A DNA stretch of 57,871 nt from Flavobacteriaceae bacterium. Lineage in GTDB: Bacteria > Bacteroidota > Bacteroidia > Flavobacteriales > Flavobacteriaceae. The DNA is taken from NCBI GenBank assembly GCA_029238125.1, contig JAQWGQ010000003.1:1-57871 (forward strand). The letters are read 5' to 3'. Shown here piece by piece: positions 41,339-50,342 of the stretch (its first letter is position 1; each line of letters begins with the position of its first letter). The notes under the pieces are model-generated. The model worked only from the letters and a program-made list of their open reading frames with translations, searched no databases and was not told the origin of the DNA. The position numbers and the translations under genes are program-made.

Positions 41339-42847
41339 ATGACAAATTCTATACGTGTTCGTTTCGCGCCAAGCCCAACTGGACCTCTCCATATTGGTGG
41401 GGTACGAACGGCACTTTACAACTATTTATATGCGAAGAAACACCGTGGGCAACTTGTGCTACGCATAGAGGACACTGATCAGAAACGATCTGTTGCTGGT
41501 GCAGAAAAGTATATTCAATCTTGTTTGTCGTGGCTCGGGATTGAGCCCGATGAGAGCCCAATCCACAAAGGTGCTTTTGGCCCATACCGTCAGAGTGAAA
41601 GACGTGATGTGTATAAAAAACATATCCCTGAACTCGTTGAGAATGGGCTTGCCTATTATGCATTTGATTCTCCCGAAAGCTTAGAGCGTCATCGCAAGGA
41701 TCACGAAAAGAAAGGGAAAACGTTTGCCTATAACTGGCACAATCGAATGAAGCTAAGCAATAGCTTGGCTTTGGGGAGGGAGAAAACAAAAGAAAAACTA
41801 AACAACGGTCAACCTTATGTCGTTCGTTTTTTAATGTGGGACGAAAAGGAATCGTCTATTTATCATTGTCCCGATTCCATACGGGGTAACGTAGCAGTTG
41901 ATTGTAAGTTGTTGGACGATAAAATACTATACAAGAGCGATGGTATGCCAACCTATCATTTTGCAAATGTTATAGACGATCACCTTATGAAAATTTCTCA
42001 TGTGATTCGCGGGGAAGAATGGTTGCCTTCGTTGGCTTTACATTTAAAGTTATATGATGCTTTTGGCTGGACGCCTCCAATATTTGCGCATTTACCATTA
42101 ATTCTCAAACCAAGCGGTAAAGGAAAGCTTTCTAAACGGGATGGGGACAAGTTGGGTTTTCCTGTTTTCCCAATCCAGTGGGAAGAAGAAATAATGGGTT
42201 ATAAAGAAGAAGGGTATTTGCCTGAGGCGGTGTTAAATTTTCTTGCATTACTCGGGTGGAATGATGGTGGTGAAAATGAAGTTTTTTCATTAGAGGAATT
42301 GATTTCATTGTTCGATTTGGAAAGGGTACATCATGCAGGAGCCCGTTTTGATCCTGAGAAAAACAAGTGGTTTAACCAACAACACATCCAGCGCTTGTCC
42401 CCTTCTGATTTTAGTGGTCTGTGTAAAGCTGTTATCGAAAATCATGGGTTTACCATCAATGATGAAAAGAAACTAAAATCTATTGGGTTGATGATTCAAC
42501 CTAGAGTCGTCCTAACCACTGAGCTCTGGCGGGAACTTAAACACTTTTTTGTGGGGCCAAAAAGCTATGATGAAAAAGCACTCCAAAAAGTGTGGAAAGA
42601 AAAAACACCAAGTCTTCTACTGGCTGTAGCAGATATGCTTTCCCGTGGTGGAGAAATGTCGCCAGAAAAACTAAAAAGCGTATTAACGAGGGTCGCTGAA
42701 GAAGCTGGGATGGGTATTGGCGCATTAATGGGACCGCTTCGAGTTGTGCTAGTGGGGGCTCTTTCGGGGCCAGACTTATTTTCGATCATCAACACCTTGG
42801 GTGCAGAAGAAGTTACAGAACGCATTCATTCCGCTTTAAAACGATAA
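41339..42847 (+). CDS. gltX: Glutamate-tRNA ligase
   Basis: This 502-residue class I aminoacyl-tRNA synthetase charges tRNA-Glu. MTNSIRVRFAPSPTGPLHIG carries the HIGH motif, and GKLSKRDGDKLGFPVF carries KMSKS. RIEDTDQKR and VIRGEEWLPS are further family segments. The ATG at 41339 gives the standard N-terminus. The upstream gap holds a weak -7-like TATCTTTA at 41318-41325. A separate glnS lies nearby, so this enzyme is expected to be discriminating rather than charging tRNA-Gln as well. The anticodon-binding domain is complete. Confidence 0.97.
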   Translation: MTNSIRVRFAPSPTGPLHIGGVRTALYNYLYAKKHRGQLVLRIEDTDQKRSVAGAEKYIQSCLSWLGIEPDESPIHKGAFGPYRQSERRDVYKKHIPELVENGLAYYAFDSPESLERHRKDHEKKGKTFAYNWHNRMKLSNSLALGREKTKEKLNNGQPYVVRFLMWDEKESSIYHCPDSIRGNVAVDCKLLDDKILYKSDGMPTYHFANVIDDHLMKISHVIRGEEWLPSLALHLKLYDAFGWTPPIFAHLPLILKPSGKGKLSKRDGDKLGFPVFPIQWEEEIMGYKEEGYLPEAVLNFLALLGWNDGGENEVFSLEELISLFDLERVHHAGARFDPEKNKWFNQQHIQRLSPSDFSGLCKAVIENHGFTINDEKKLKSIGLMIQPRVVLTTELWRELKHFFVGPKSYDEKALQKVWKEKTPSLLLAVADMLSRGGEMSPEKLKSVLTRVAEEAGMGIGALMGPLRVVLVGALSGPDLFSIINTLGAEEVTERIHSALKR

Positions 42848-42896
42848 AATAATCGTTTTTTGATTATCTTTAGTGGAAATCTAAAATCCGCTTATT

Positions 42897-43838
42897 ATGT
42901 CTATTATTACTTCCTCTTTGTTGGGCTTTCTTGCCTTTGTTTTCCTATTTGGAATATTCTTTATTGTCAAACAACAAACCGCTGCTATTGTTGAACGTTT
43001 TGGAAGGTTTGTTGGGGTTCGTCAGTCAGGTCTTCAGCTCAAAATTCCGATTATTGATCGTGTCGCTGGACGTGTGAGTTTGCGTATTCAACAGCTCGAT
43101 GTTGTTGTTGAAACTAAGACCAAAGACGATGTGTTTGTTAAAATAAAAGTATCTGTACAATACAAAGTGATTAAAGACAAGGTTTACGAAGCGTTTTACA
43201 AGCTCGACTTTCCCCAAGATCAAATTACCTCTTATGTGTTTGATGTTGTTCGTGCAGAAGTCCCCAAAATGATTTTGGATGATGTTTTTGAGAAAAAAGA
43301 TGATGTTGCGATTGCGGTCAAAGGAGAACTAAATGATGCAATGATAAACTATGGGTTTGATATCATCAAAACCCTCGTAACTGATATCGATCCCGATGCA
43401 CAGGTCAAGGACTCAATGAATCGGATTAATGCCTCTGAGAGAGAAAAGGTTGCCGCACAATTTGAGGGGGACGCACAACGAATCTTGATCGTTGAGCGCG
43501 CAAAGGCAGAAGCTGAATCCAAACGGCTACAAGGTCAAGGAATTGCTGATCAAAGGCGTGAAATTGCACGGGGTTTGGAGGACTCCGTCAAAGTATTGAA
43601 TGGTGTAAACATCAACTCCCAAGAGGCCTCTGCACTTATTGTTGTTACCCAGCACTATGACACCCTTCAGTCCGTTGGGTCTGAGAGCAACAGTAACTTG
43701 ATTTTGATGCCTAATTCGCCACAAGCGGGCTCTGAAATGCTAAACAATATGGTTGCCTCGTTTACGGCCAGCAATCAGATTGGTGAGGCAATGAAAAAGA
43801 AAAGAGAAGAAGACGTGCGTTCGAAAAAGAACGAATAA
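42897..43838 (+). CDS. SPFH/Band 7 family membrane protein
   Basis: This 313-residue protein has one N-terminal membrane helix (about residues 5-23) and an SPFH domain: VKQQTAAIVERFGRFVGVRQ, then KIPIIDRVAGRVSLR and DVFVKIKVSVQYKV. A long, charged helical tail (about residues 170-230) and a basic C-terminus KKKREEDVRSKKNE follow. It resembles the stomatin/HflK-like group (YbbK/QmcA) that forms oligomers in membrane microdomains. No NfeD partner is adjacent. A weak -7-like TATCTTTA lies at 42865-42872. Its stop is 10 bases from the stop of the convergent glnS. Confidence 0.92.
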   Translation: MSIITSSLLGFLAFVFLFGIFFIVKQQTAAIVERFGRFVGVRQSGLQLKIPIIDRVAGRVSLRIQQLDVVVETKTKDDVFVKIKVSVQYKVIKDKVYEAFYKLDFPQDQITSYVFDVVRAEVPKMILDDVFEKKDDVAIAVKGELNDAMINYGFDIIKTLVTDIDPDAQVKDSMNRINASEREKVAAQFEGDAQRILIVERAKAEAESKRLQGQGIADQRREIARGLEDSVKVLNGVNINSQEASALIVVTQHYDTLQSVGSESNSNLILMPNSPQAGSEMLNNMVASFTASNQIGEAMKKKREEDVRSKKNE

Positions 43839-43848
43839 CAGGGTGTTT

Positions 43849-45510
43849 TTATTTTTTGGACCAACTGTCTCGTAGTCCAACCGTCCGATTAAAAATGGTG
43901 TTGGTTTCCGTGCTGTCTGGATCAACCACATAGTATCCCTGGCGTTGGAATTGGTAGTTCTTTCCATAATGTGGCTTGCCAATATTTGGTTCAATAAAAG
44001 CTTGCTGTTCGGTCAATGAGTTTTCATTTAGAAAACTTGTGAAGTCTGCATCTTTGTGTCCGTCTGGATTGGGGTCAGAAAACAACCGGTCGTAATTTCT
44101 AACTTGAACTTGATGTGCGTGTTTTTCAGAAACCCAGTGTAAGGTTCCTTTCACTTTGCGTTGACTTTCTTCTGTTCCGCTTCCGCTTTTACTCAATGAA
44201 TCATAGGTACAATAAACGGTTTTGATGTTTCCATTATTATCCTTTTCAACAGACTCTGCTTTGATAATATATGCGTTTTTTAGGCGCACTTCTTTCCCGA
44301 GCTTTAAGCGGAAAAACTTGCGGTTTGCCTCTTCACGAAAATCTTCTTGCTCAATCAAGATGGTTTTCGAAAATGGTAATTCTCGAGTTCCTGCTGCTGG
44401 ATCTTCAGGATTGTTTTCTGCAGTTAACCTCTCCTCCTGTCCATCTGGATAGTTCGTAATAACAACACGCAAAGGGTTTAGGACGGCCATGATCCGAGGG
44501 GCGGTTTTATTTAGGTCTTCTCGTATGCAAAACTCTAATAAAGAAACATCGATAAGGTTATCTCGTTTTGCCACCCCCACGGCTTGAATAAAATTTATAA
44601 GTGATGCTGCTGTGTATCCTCTTCTTCGTAAACCACTGATGGTTGGTATTCGTGGGTCATCCCATCCTGAAACCGTTTTGTTTTGAACGAGCTGCATCAA
44701 TTTGCGCTTGCTTGTGACCGTATAATTAAGATTCATACGTGCAAACTCTCTTTGTTTTGGTGCAAGTCCTGTAGTGTGTATTTCGTTTAGGAAAGCCTCA
44801 TAAAGGTCGCGGTGAGGTTTAAATTCTAAAGAGCACAGAGAATGTGAAATCTTTTCGATGTAATCGGACTGTCCGTGCGTCCAATCGTACATCGGATAGA
44901 TACACCACTTGTCGGCTGTTCGGTGGTGAGATTGAAATAAAATACGATACATCACTGGGTCGCGCAACAACATGTTTGGGGAGCTCATGTCGCCTTTAAA
45001 ACGCAAAACGTGCGAACCTTCTTTGTGTTTCCCCGCTTTCATTTCGGTAAAAAGAAGTAGGTTTTCTTCCGTAGATCTTGTGCGGTACGGGCTGTGTTCA
45101 CCTGCTTGGGTTGGTGTTCCTTTTTGCTTTGCGATTTCTTCTGATGTTTGCGAATCAACATAAGCTTTTCCTGACTTAATTAGGTCAACTGCCCAATCGT
45201 AAAGGGTTTGAAAGTAGTCGGACGCATAGCACTCTTTGTCCCAACGAAAGCCCAACCATTGAATGTCTTTTTTTATGGCGTCGACATAGAGTTGTTCTTC
45301 GGCTGCAGGGTTGGTGTCATCGAACCGAAGGTTTACGGGCGCGTTATATGACAAGCCCAAACCGAAGTTGATGAAGATTGCCTTTACGTGTCCAATGTGT
45401 AAAAATCCATTCGGTTCGGGTGGGAAACGAAAACGTAAAGACTCTTGAGAAAGGCCTTGCGCTAGATCTTCATCGATAATGTGTTCAATAAAGTTTTTCG
45501 AAGGGTTCAC
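43849..45510 (-). CDS. glnS: Glutamine-tRNA ligase
   Basis: This 553-residue class I synthetase has FRFPPEPNGFLHIGHVKAI with the HIGH motif and TVTSKRKLMQLVQ in the KMSKS position. NLRFDDTNPAAEE, SGWDDPRIPTISGLRRRGYT and RIMAVLNPLRVVITNYPDG are standard GlnRS segments, the last leading into the anticodon-binding beta-barrels. The C-terminus is complete. It charges tRNA-Gln directly, so the organism does not depend only on the amidotransferase route. It is divergent from folB and convergent with the SPFH gene. Confidence 0.97.
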   Translation of the reverse strand: MNPSKNFIEHIIDEDLAQGLSQESLRFRFPPEPNGFLHIGHVKAIFINFGLGLSYNAPVNLRFDDTNPAAEEQLYVDAIKKDIQWLGFRWDKECYASDYFQTLYDWAVDLIKSGKAYVDSQTSEEIAKQKGTPTQAGEHSPYRTRSTEENLLLFTEMKAGKHKEGSHVLRFKGDMSSPNMLLRDPVMYRILFQSHHRTADKWCIYPMYDWTHGQSDYIEKISHSLCSLEFKPHRDLYEAFLNEIHTTGLAPKQREFARMNLNYTVTSKRKLMQLVQNKTVSGWDDPRIPTISGLRRRGYTAASLINFIQAVGVAKRDNLIDVSLLEFCIREDLNKTAPRIMAVLNPLRVVITNYPDGQEERLTAENNPEDPAAGTRELPFSKTILIEQEDFREEANRKFFRLKLGKEVRLKNAYIIKAESVEKDNNGNIKTVYCTYDSLSKSGSGTEESQRKVKGTLHWVSEKHAHQVQVRNYDRLFSDPNPDGHKDADFTSFLNENSLTEQQAFIEPNIGKPHYGKNYQFQRQGYYVVDPDSTETNTIFNRTVGLRDSWSKK

Positions 45511-45568
45511 ACCATGTTTATTTGTGGCAAAGGTAATTAATTCACATAGGAAGAGCTGCTTTGTTTGT

Positions 45569-45576
45569 TATCTTTG
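45569..45576 (+). promoter_or_regulatory. Predicted -7 box of folB
   Basis: TATCTTTG matches TAnnTTTG and lies 12 bases upstream of the folB ATG at 45589, in the gap divergent from glnS. Confidence 0.5.
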
Positions 45577-45588
45577 CTAAAAATAAAT

Positions 45589-45939
45589 ATGGGCCAAATT
45601 TATTTAGAAAACATCCGAACGTATAGCCACCATGGTTGTATGAAAGAGGAGACCATTATCGGGAGTGAATATCGGGTTGACTTATGGGTGGATGCGGACT
45701 TAACTGTTGCCTCATCATCCGATAATATAAATGACACTCCTGATTATGTCGTACTACATCAAATTGTTGTAGACGAAATGAAAATTCCTTCTCGTTTGTT
45801 GGAACATGTTGCACAACGGATTATCGATCGTATCAAGTCTACCGTTAGTGGTTTGAATCATATTCGAGTGCGTGTCTCGAAAATCAATCCACCTATCGGG
45901 GGTGATGTACAATCTGTTTCCGTGTTCTTGGAGGTGTAA
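45589..45939 (+). CDS. folB: Dihydroneopterin aldolase
   Basis: This 116-residue enzyme of folate synthesis cleaves dihydroneopterin to 6-hydroxymethyldihydropterin and glycolaldehyde. MGQIYLENIRTYSHHGCMKE contains the family's Y-x-x-H-G segment, with the active-site Glu close by in KEET. SRLLEHVAQRIIDRI provides the pterin-binding Glu and the helix. KINPPIGGDVQSVSVFLEV is the typical C-terminus. The start at 45589 is set by the promoter just upstream. tRNA-Cys follows on the same strand, 46 bases after the stop. Confidence 0.93.
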   Translation: MGQIYLENIRTYSHHGCMKEETIIGSEYRVDLWVDADLTVASSSDNINDTPDYVVLHQIVVDEMKIPSRLLEHVAQRIIDRIKSTVSGLNHIRVRVSKINPPIGGDVQSVSVFLEV

Positions 45940-45947
45940 AGTGTTCT

Positions 45948-45974
45948 TTGGTTGATTAAAATAACTTACTTTTG
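45948..45974 (+). promoter_or_regulatory. Predicted promoter of tRNA-Cys
   Basis: TTG (45948-45950) and TACTTTTG (45967-45974) are separated by 16 bases, slightly short. The tRNA begins at 45986, close to the expected start site. Confidence 0.45.
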
Positions 45975-45985
45975 CCATTGAATTT

Positions 45986-46056
45986 GGCACCGTGGCCGAG
46001 TGGCTAGGCAGAGCTCTGCAAAAGCTTGTACAGCGGTTCGAATCCGCTCGGTGCCT
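45986..46056 (+). tRNA. tRNA-Cys (anticodon GCA)
   Basis: A cloverleaf can be folded by hand. The acceptor stem GGCACCG pairs with CGGTGCC, the D-arm is GCC/GGC, and the anticodon stem GAGCT pairs with AGCTT (one G-U) around the loop CTGCAAA, giving anticodon GCA. The variable loop is GTAC, and the T-arm AGCGG/CCGCT closes TTCGAAT. The discriminator base is U, the identity element for cysteinyl-tRNA synthetase, which agrees with the anticodon. CCA is not encoded. It lies between folB and the convergent LysE-type gene. Confidence 0.96.
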
Positions 46057-46062
46057 CTTTAT

Positions 46063-46734
46063 TTACTTCCATTGATTTATTGAGGGCAATAAAATGTCTG
46101 GTTCTGGGGCATAAACGCCTTGATAAATAAAATAGATTCCAAAAATAACCAACAAAACACACACAAACAGTCTGGTTTTGTAGATCACGGGGGGAGTAAG
46201 CGTTTTGCTCAACTGTTTGGCAAGTACAATTTTTATGAACCCAAGAATAAGATAGCCTAGCATTACCGTTGAAAAGAAGACGATGATGCGGCTCGTTTCT
46301 AAATCCAATGTTGGTGCGATTGAGACAAGTAAACCTAGCCAAAACAAAAAAGTTCCAACATTGATGATGTTCAAGAAAAAACCTTTGACGAAATATGCGA
46401 ATAGACGAAATCCCTTCGGCTCTATTGATTCATTTTCGATTATTTCCTCTTTTTTCCGAATCGTTGTGATTGCGCTAATAATAGCATAAACCAACAGAAG
46501 CACCCCACCTAGTATAAATAAATTTGGGTTGTCTTTGATGTCTGCTAAAAGTGATTTTGTGCCTAAAAAGGCTACAAGAACAAAGACCGCATCTGCAAAA
46601 ACTGCTCCCAAATCGATTAAGAATGCAGGTTTGATTCCTTTGCTAATACTTGTTTCTAATATCAAAAAAAACAAGGGGCCTGTAGCAAAAATCAACAGAA
46701 CCGAAAACGGTAGTGCTGTAAGAACGTCGTTCAT
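46063..46734 (-). CDS. LysE-family exporter
   Basis: This 223-residue membrane protein has about six predicted helices. LLIFATGPLFFLILETSISKGIKPAFLID near the start follows the LysE/RhtB pattern (G-P followed by a polar helix start and G-x-x-x-G/A-F). AVFADAVFVLVAFLG is the second characteristic helix. Family members export amino acids or small metabolites. The substrate is unknown. The start overlaps the stop of the DUF2807 gene by 4 bases. The stop is 6 bases from the end of tRNA-Cys. Confidence 0.85.
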   Translation of the reverse strand: MNDVLTALPFSVLLIFATGPLFFLILETSISKGIKPAFLIDLGAVFADAVFVLVAFLGTKSLLADIKDNPNLFILGGVLLLVYAIISAITTIRKKEEIIENESIEPKGFRLFAYFVKGFFLNIINVGTFLFWLGLLVSIAPTLDLETSRIIVFFSTVMLGYLILGFIKIVLAKQLSKTLTPPVIYKTRLFVCVLLVIFGIYFIYQGVYAPEPDILLPSINQWK

Positions 46735-47411
46735 TGCGATTCGGTAAATTTTGAAAAGAGGATAGACCCGCCGAGTGTTTTTTTATGAACCGTCTTTAAT
46801 GGGTTTCCATAAACTCTAGCTACTCCTCCAAAGCGTGTTGTGAGATCAAATAGAGATGTTGCTTGTACCTCGCATAATCCTCCAAAGGTAATTTGTGCAA
46901 TACTTTCTTTTGATAGGGTGCGCTGCGCGTCTACCTTTCCTCCAGATGATATGCGAATCTGCTGTTGTTCAACCTCTCCCTTTACAATAATTTTCCCACC
47001 CGTGTTCGCGGTGTAGTTTACAGTTTTTGCAAACAGGGTTAATTCGATTTCTGCACCTTTCCTGCTACGAATGTGTAGTTCTTTTGTTTGAAGTGTGTCT
47101 AAAACAGAAAGATAGGCTCCTCGACTTACGTCTATTTGGCTGATGTCGCCTGTATAAAACAATTCAATGTTCGCATCAATTCCTTTTAGCGCTTGAAAGG
47201 GTTTCATACCGATTTTGAGCCGGCCGTCTTTATTTGTAACCGTTACGCCGTATTCATTTTCACTTGTAATTGAAATTGCGTTTTTATCTCCTGATATCAT
47301 TGTTACGTGTAGCCCGTCTTTAATGATAAGTTCTGTGAACTCTCCTATTGTTTTTTGTTGACTGAAAACGCTTGCAGAAAACAGAAAAAAAACAAGCCAA
47401 AGATTCTTCAT
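46731..47411 (-). CDS. DUF2807 (adhesin/auto-transporter head-like) secreted protein
   Basis: This 226-residue protein has a signal peptide (LWLVFFLFSASVFSQ) and a right-handed beta-helix-like domain of the DUF2807 family, seen in repeating strands such as GAYLSVLDTLQTKELHIRSRKGAEIEL, read in short sections, and SGGKVDAQ. Such proteins are found in the periplasm or on the surface in many Bacteroidota, and their role is not known. It lies 29 bases downstream of rnr and overlaps the LysE-type gene by 4 bases. There is no C-terminal sorting domain that I can see. Confidence 0.8.
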   Translation of the reverse strand: MKNLWLVFFLFSASVFSQQKTIGEFTELIIKDGLHVTMISGDKNAISITSENEYGVTVTNKDGRLKIGMKPFQALKGIDANIELFYTGDISQIDVSRGAYLSVLDTLQTKELHIRSRKGAEIELTLFAKTVNYTANTGGKIIVKGEVEQQQIRISSGGKVDAQRTLSKESIAQITFGGLCEVQATSLFDLTTRFGGVARVYGNPLKTVHKKTLGGSILFSKFTESQ

Positions 47412-47440
47412 GGGTAAGTTTTATTCAAAATTACATAAAA

Positions 47441-49588
47441 CTAATCGTCCACAATCGATAAATCGATTTGTCTCTTTATTAAATCTGTTGCTACGATCAA
47501 AACATGAATAGAGTCTCCGAGCTGATACTCTTTTTTGGTTTTTTGGCCTATCATCTTTAATTGAGCTGCATCATAATAATAGTAATCATCTGGTAGGTCT
47601 TGTATGCGAACAAAACCTTCGCATTTACTCTCCTCTAACTCAATAAAAACACCTCTCTCAGTAAGCCCTGAAATAGATCCTTTTTTTGTTGAGCCAATGT
47701 GTTTTGAGATATACTTGACTTGCATGAATTTGATCGAGTCTCGTTCTGCTTTGGTGGCGAGAATTTCTTGATCTGTACAGTGTTTTAATTGTTCCTCTAG
47801 GTCGTCTGTTTTTGGAAGGGTTTTTTGAGTGAGATAATGCTGCAATAAACGATGAATAATTACATCTGGGTAACGGCGTATCGGCGATGTGAAATGAGTG
47901 TAATGTGTAAAATGAAGACCGTAGTGTCCGATATTTTGTGTCGTATAAATCGCTTTACTCATGCTTCTGATAGCTAAGGTATCAAGCAGATTTTTTTCGG
48001 GCTTTTGATCGATTTGTTGGAGTAGTAAGTTGATTGATTTTGCAGTTGTGTTTGGTGTGTTTAAGTTGAGTTTGTATCCTAACCCAAAAGCGATTCTTGA
48101 AAATTGTGCTAGCTTTTCTTCATTAGGTTCGTCATGGACTCGATAAACAAAAGGAGGTGCTTGTTTGCGGTTTCCGATGTAGGTTGCCACAGATTCGTTT
48201 GCGAGTAGCATAAACTCTTCAATCAAGTGATTTGCTGCTTTGCTTTCTTTTATCAAGACCTCTCTTGGGTTGTTTTGATCATCTAAGTCAAAGCGAACTT
48301 CTTGCTTGTTAAAATTGATCGCTCCGTTTTTAAGTCGGTTTTTTCTTCTGGTAGATGCAATGTTTTGTAAGTGTTGAATTGCTTGAAATACATCATCATT
48401 AACGGTGTATTCAGTCGTTGTTAGAGAAATATTTGCTGGGATTGTTTTGGTTTGTGAAGAAATCATATGTTGTGCTTCTTCATAAGCAAAGCGTGCTTTT
48501 GATAAAATCACCGTTTTACCATACCACTCGGACTTTACCTCACCTGTGGATGTAATTTCAAAAACAGCAGAAAACGTTAACTTTTCTTCATTTGGTCGAA
48601 GTGAGCATATTTGATTCGATAATTTCTCTGGCAACATCGGAACAACGCGATCCACTAAGTATATCGAAGTGGCTCTTTGATATGCTTCTTTGTCTAATAT
48701 ACTTCCTGGTTCAACATAATGAGAAACATCTGCAATATGTATACCAACCTCAAAACGATCTTTTGAAAGAACTTGAAAAGAAATCGCATCATCAAAATCT
48801 TTCGCGTCTTTTGGGTCAATGGTAAACGTTAAGATATCTCGAAAGTCTCTGCGTACTGCGATTTCATCTTTACCAATCTCTGTTTTGAGTTGCATTGCAT
48901 ACTCATCAATCTCTTTATTAAAATTCCTGGGCAATCCATGGGTCGCCATTATGGTATGAATTTCTGTTTCATGGTTTCCTGGTGTTCCTAATATCTCTTG
49001 GACAACAGCTTGTGGATAATTGGATTTCGGTTTCCATTCGTGTATAGAAACCAAAACACAATCCCCTAGCTTTGCTTTACCTATATTTTCTTTTGATAAT
49101 AAAAAGGGTAGGTTGGTGGTTTTGGGTTGCACAAAAAAACCATGATCAAACTCTTCAACAACCCCAACATATTGTGTTTTTTGTCTTTTTATAATTTGAA
49201 CGACAGCCCCCTGTTTTCTTCGTTTTCCTTTGGATGGCATTATCTTAAAAGAAACTGTATCGCCATGAAATGCCTTATTAAAATGACGTTTGTCTATAAA
49301 CACGTCATCCGAAAACTCATCAGATATGAGATATCCGTTTCCTTGTTGATTAACATCTAAAGTTCCTTGATGAAGATAAGATGGGGGTTTTATAAAGTAT
49401 TTTCCTTTACTTTGTTCTTCAACAACCCCTTTGTTTTTTAGTTTGTGTAAGGTTTTGGTAATATGATTTCGACCACTCGAATCATGAATTGATAAACGAC
49501 TACAGATTTGCTTGTAGTTAAGTGGGCTTCCATTTTGTTGATTCAAAATGTTGAGAATTGCTTCCTGTGTAGTTTGTTTTTTTCCCAT
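47441..49588 (-). CDS. rnr: Ribonuclease R
   Basis: This 715-residue 3'-5' exoribonuclease degrades structured RNA. An N-terminal winged helix (about residues 5-65: QEAILNILNQQNG, VEEQSKGKYF) precedes cold-shock domains. The catalytic RNB domain has FTIDPKDAKDFDDAISF with the metal-binding Asp cluster, GIHIADVSHYV, RVVPMLPEKLSNQICSLRP and HFTHYTHFTSPIRRYPDVIIH. A C-terminal S1 domain (GLTERGVFIELEESKCEGFV) ends the chain. All key aspartates are present. It is first in the run with the DUF2807 and LysE-type genes. Upstream lies the large A+T-rich gap. Confidence 0.97.
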   Translation of the reverse strand: MGKKQTTQEAILNILNQQNGSPLNYKQICSRLSIHDSSGRNHITKTLHKLKNKGVVEEQSKGKYFIKPPSYLHQGTLDVNQQGNGYLISDEFSDDVFIDKRHFNKAFHGDTVSFKIMPSKGKRRKQGAVVQIIKRQKTQYVGVVEEFDHGFFVQPKTTNLPFLLSKENIGKAKLGDCVLVSIHEWKPKSNYPQAVVQEILGTPGNHETEIHTIMATHGLPRNFNKEIDEYAMQLKTEIGKDEIAVRRDFRDILTFTIDPKDAKDFDDAISFQVLSKDRFEVGIHIADVSHYVEPGSILDKEAYQRATSIYLVDRVVPMLPEKLSNQICSLRPNEEKLTFSAVFEITSTGEVKSEWYGKTVILSKARFAYEEAQHMISSQTKTIPANISLTTTEYTVNDDVFQAIQHLQNIASTRRKNRLKNGAINFNKQEVRFDLDDQNNPREVLIKESKAANHLIEEFMLLANESVATYIGNRKQAPPFVYRVHDEPNEEKLAQFSRIAFGLGYKLNLNTPNTTAKSINLLLQQIDQKPEKNLLDTLAIRSMSKAIYTTQNIGHYGLHFTHYTHFTSPIRRYPDVIIHRLLQHYLTQKTLPKTDDLEEQLKHCTDQEILATKAERDSIKFMQVKYISKHIGSTKKGSISGLTERGVFIELEESKCEGFVRIQDLPDDYYYYDAAQLKMIGQKTKKEYQLGDSIHVLIVATDLIKRQIDLSIVDD

Positions 49589-49913
49589 GAGTTAGAAGAT
49601 GCAATTTAGGACAATAAATCTTGTGCAGTTTAAAAGCTTCCATGAATTATCAACTTTATTTTTTTTATCATTATCATATTTTTTATATTAATTTAATTTA
49701 AGTGATTATAATAGCTTGTTAATATCTATAATAACAGCAATTTCCCTTCTTATATTAGTTGTTTATAACACAATAATTTTTGTTTAAAACATGTCAATTA
49801 AAAACAATAAAAACACCAAAAACTCACAAATTGTAAAGGCTGTTGATAACCTTGAGTTTATAAACATTTCTGTCAACAAAAAAAGTTAGCTAATTTTGTC
49901 ACAAATACAACCC
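49589..49913. other. A+T-rich intergenic region with DnaA-box-like words (possible replication origin)
   Basis: This is the only gap above 300 bases in the window, lying between divergent rnr and rpiB. I see no gene in it. It is extremely A+T-rich, especially 49655-49800. It holds several words close to the DnaA box TGTGGATAA/TTATCCACA: TGTTGATAA at 49841-49849 (one mismatch), TGTTTATAA at 49760-49768 and TTATCAACT at 49647-49655 (two mismatches each), with a related TGTTGACA on the minus strand near 49870. The right end carries the rpiB -7 box. An A+T-rich unwinding stretch next to DnaA-like words suggests an origin, but no perfect box is present and dnaA is not in the window. Confidence 0.35.
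49891..49898 (+). promoter_or_regulatory. Predicted -7 box of rpiB
   Basis: TAATTTTG matches TAnnTTTG, 15 bases before the rpiB ATG at 49914. It excludes the in-frame TTG at 49896 as a start. Confidence 0.45.
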
Positions 49914-50342
49914 ATGAACATTTCTATCGGCAACGATCACGCTGGAACAAATTATAAGTTAGAATTACTTTCTTATTTAACCAAGCAAGGTCACAACGTT
50001 ATCAACCACGGAACGGACGAAGAAGCTAGCATGGATTATCCCGATACGATTCACCCTGTTGCCGAGGATATTACGAATCATAAGTCTGATGTTGGCATTA
50101 TCATCTGTGGTAGTGGAAACGGTGCAAATATGACGGCAAACAAACATAAAAGTATCCGTTCTGCTCTTTGTTGGAATTTAAAAACGGCGGCTCTTGCCCG
50201 CCAACATAATGATGCCAATATTTTAAGTTTACCTGCCCGTTTTATTTCGTTAGATGAAGCAAAAGAAATCGTTGCTCTTTTTTTATCAACTGAGTTTGAA
50301 GGAGGAAGACACCAACGAAGAATCGAAAAAATTGATACATGA
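49914..50342 (+). CDS. rpiB: Ribose-5-phosphate isomerase B
   Basis: This 142-residue sugar-phosphate isomerase of the RpiB/LacAB family interconverts ribulose- and ribose-5-phosphate. MNISIGNDHAGTNYKLELL gives the N-terminal D-H-A-G motif, HGTDEEASMDYPDTIHPVAE the substrate loop, and GIIICGSGNGANMTANK the catalytic Cys segment. RSALCWN and ARQHNDANILSLPARF follow. The length is standard. The start is set by the -7 box upstream. The last 4 bases overlap the GNAT gene (ATGA), so both are on one transcript. Confidence 0.95.
   Translation: MNISIGNDHAGTNYKLELLSYLTKQGHNVINHGTDEEASMDYPDTIHPVAEDITNHKSDVGIIICGSGNGANMTANKHKSIRSALCWNLKTAALARQHNDANILSLPARFISLDEAKEIVALFLSTEFEGGRHQRRIEKIDT

Noticed and set aside
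45986-46056. tRNA-Ser
   Set aside because: At first glance the context looked Ser-like, but the folded anticodon loop gives GCA, the variable loop is short, and the discriminator is U; all indicate tRNA-Cys.
49589-49913. A GC-skew switch supporting the origin call
   Set aside because: Hand counts of a few lines on both sides gave inconsistent G-versus-C bias, so skew was not used as evidence.
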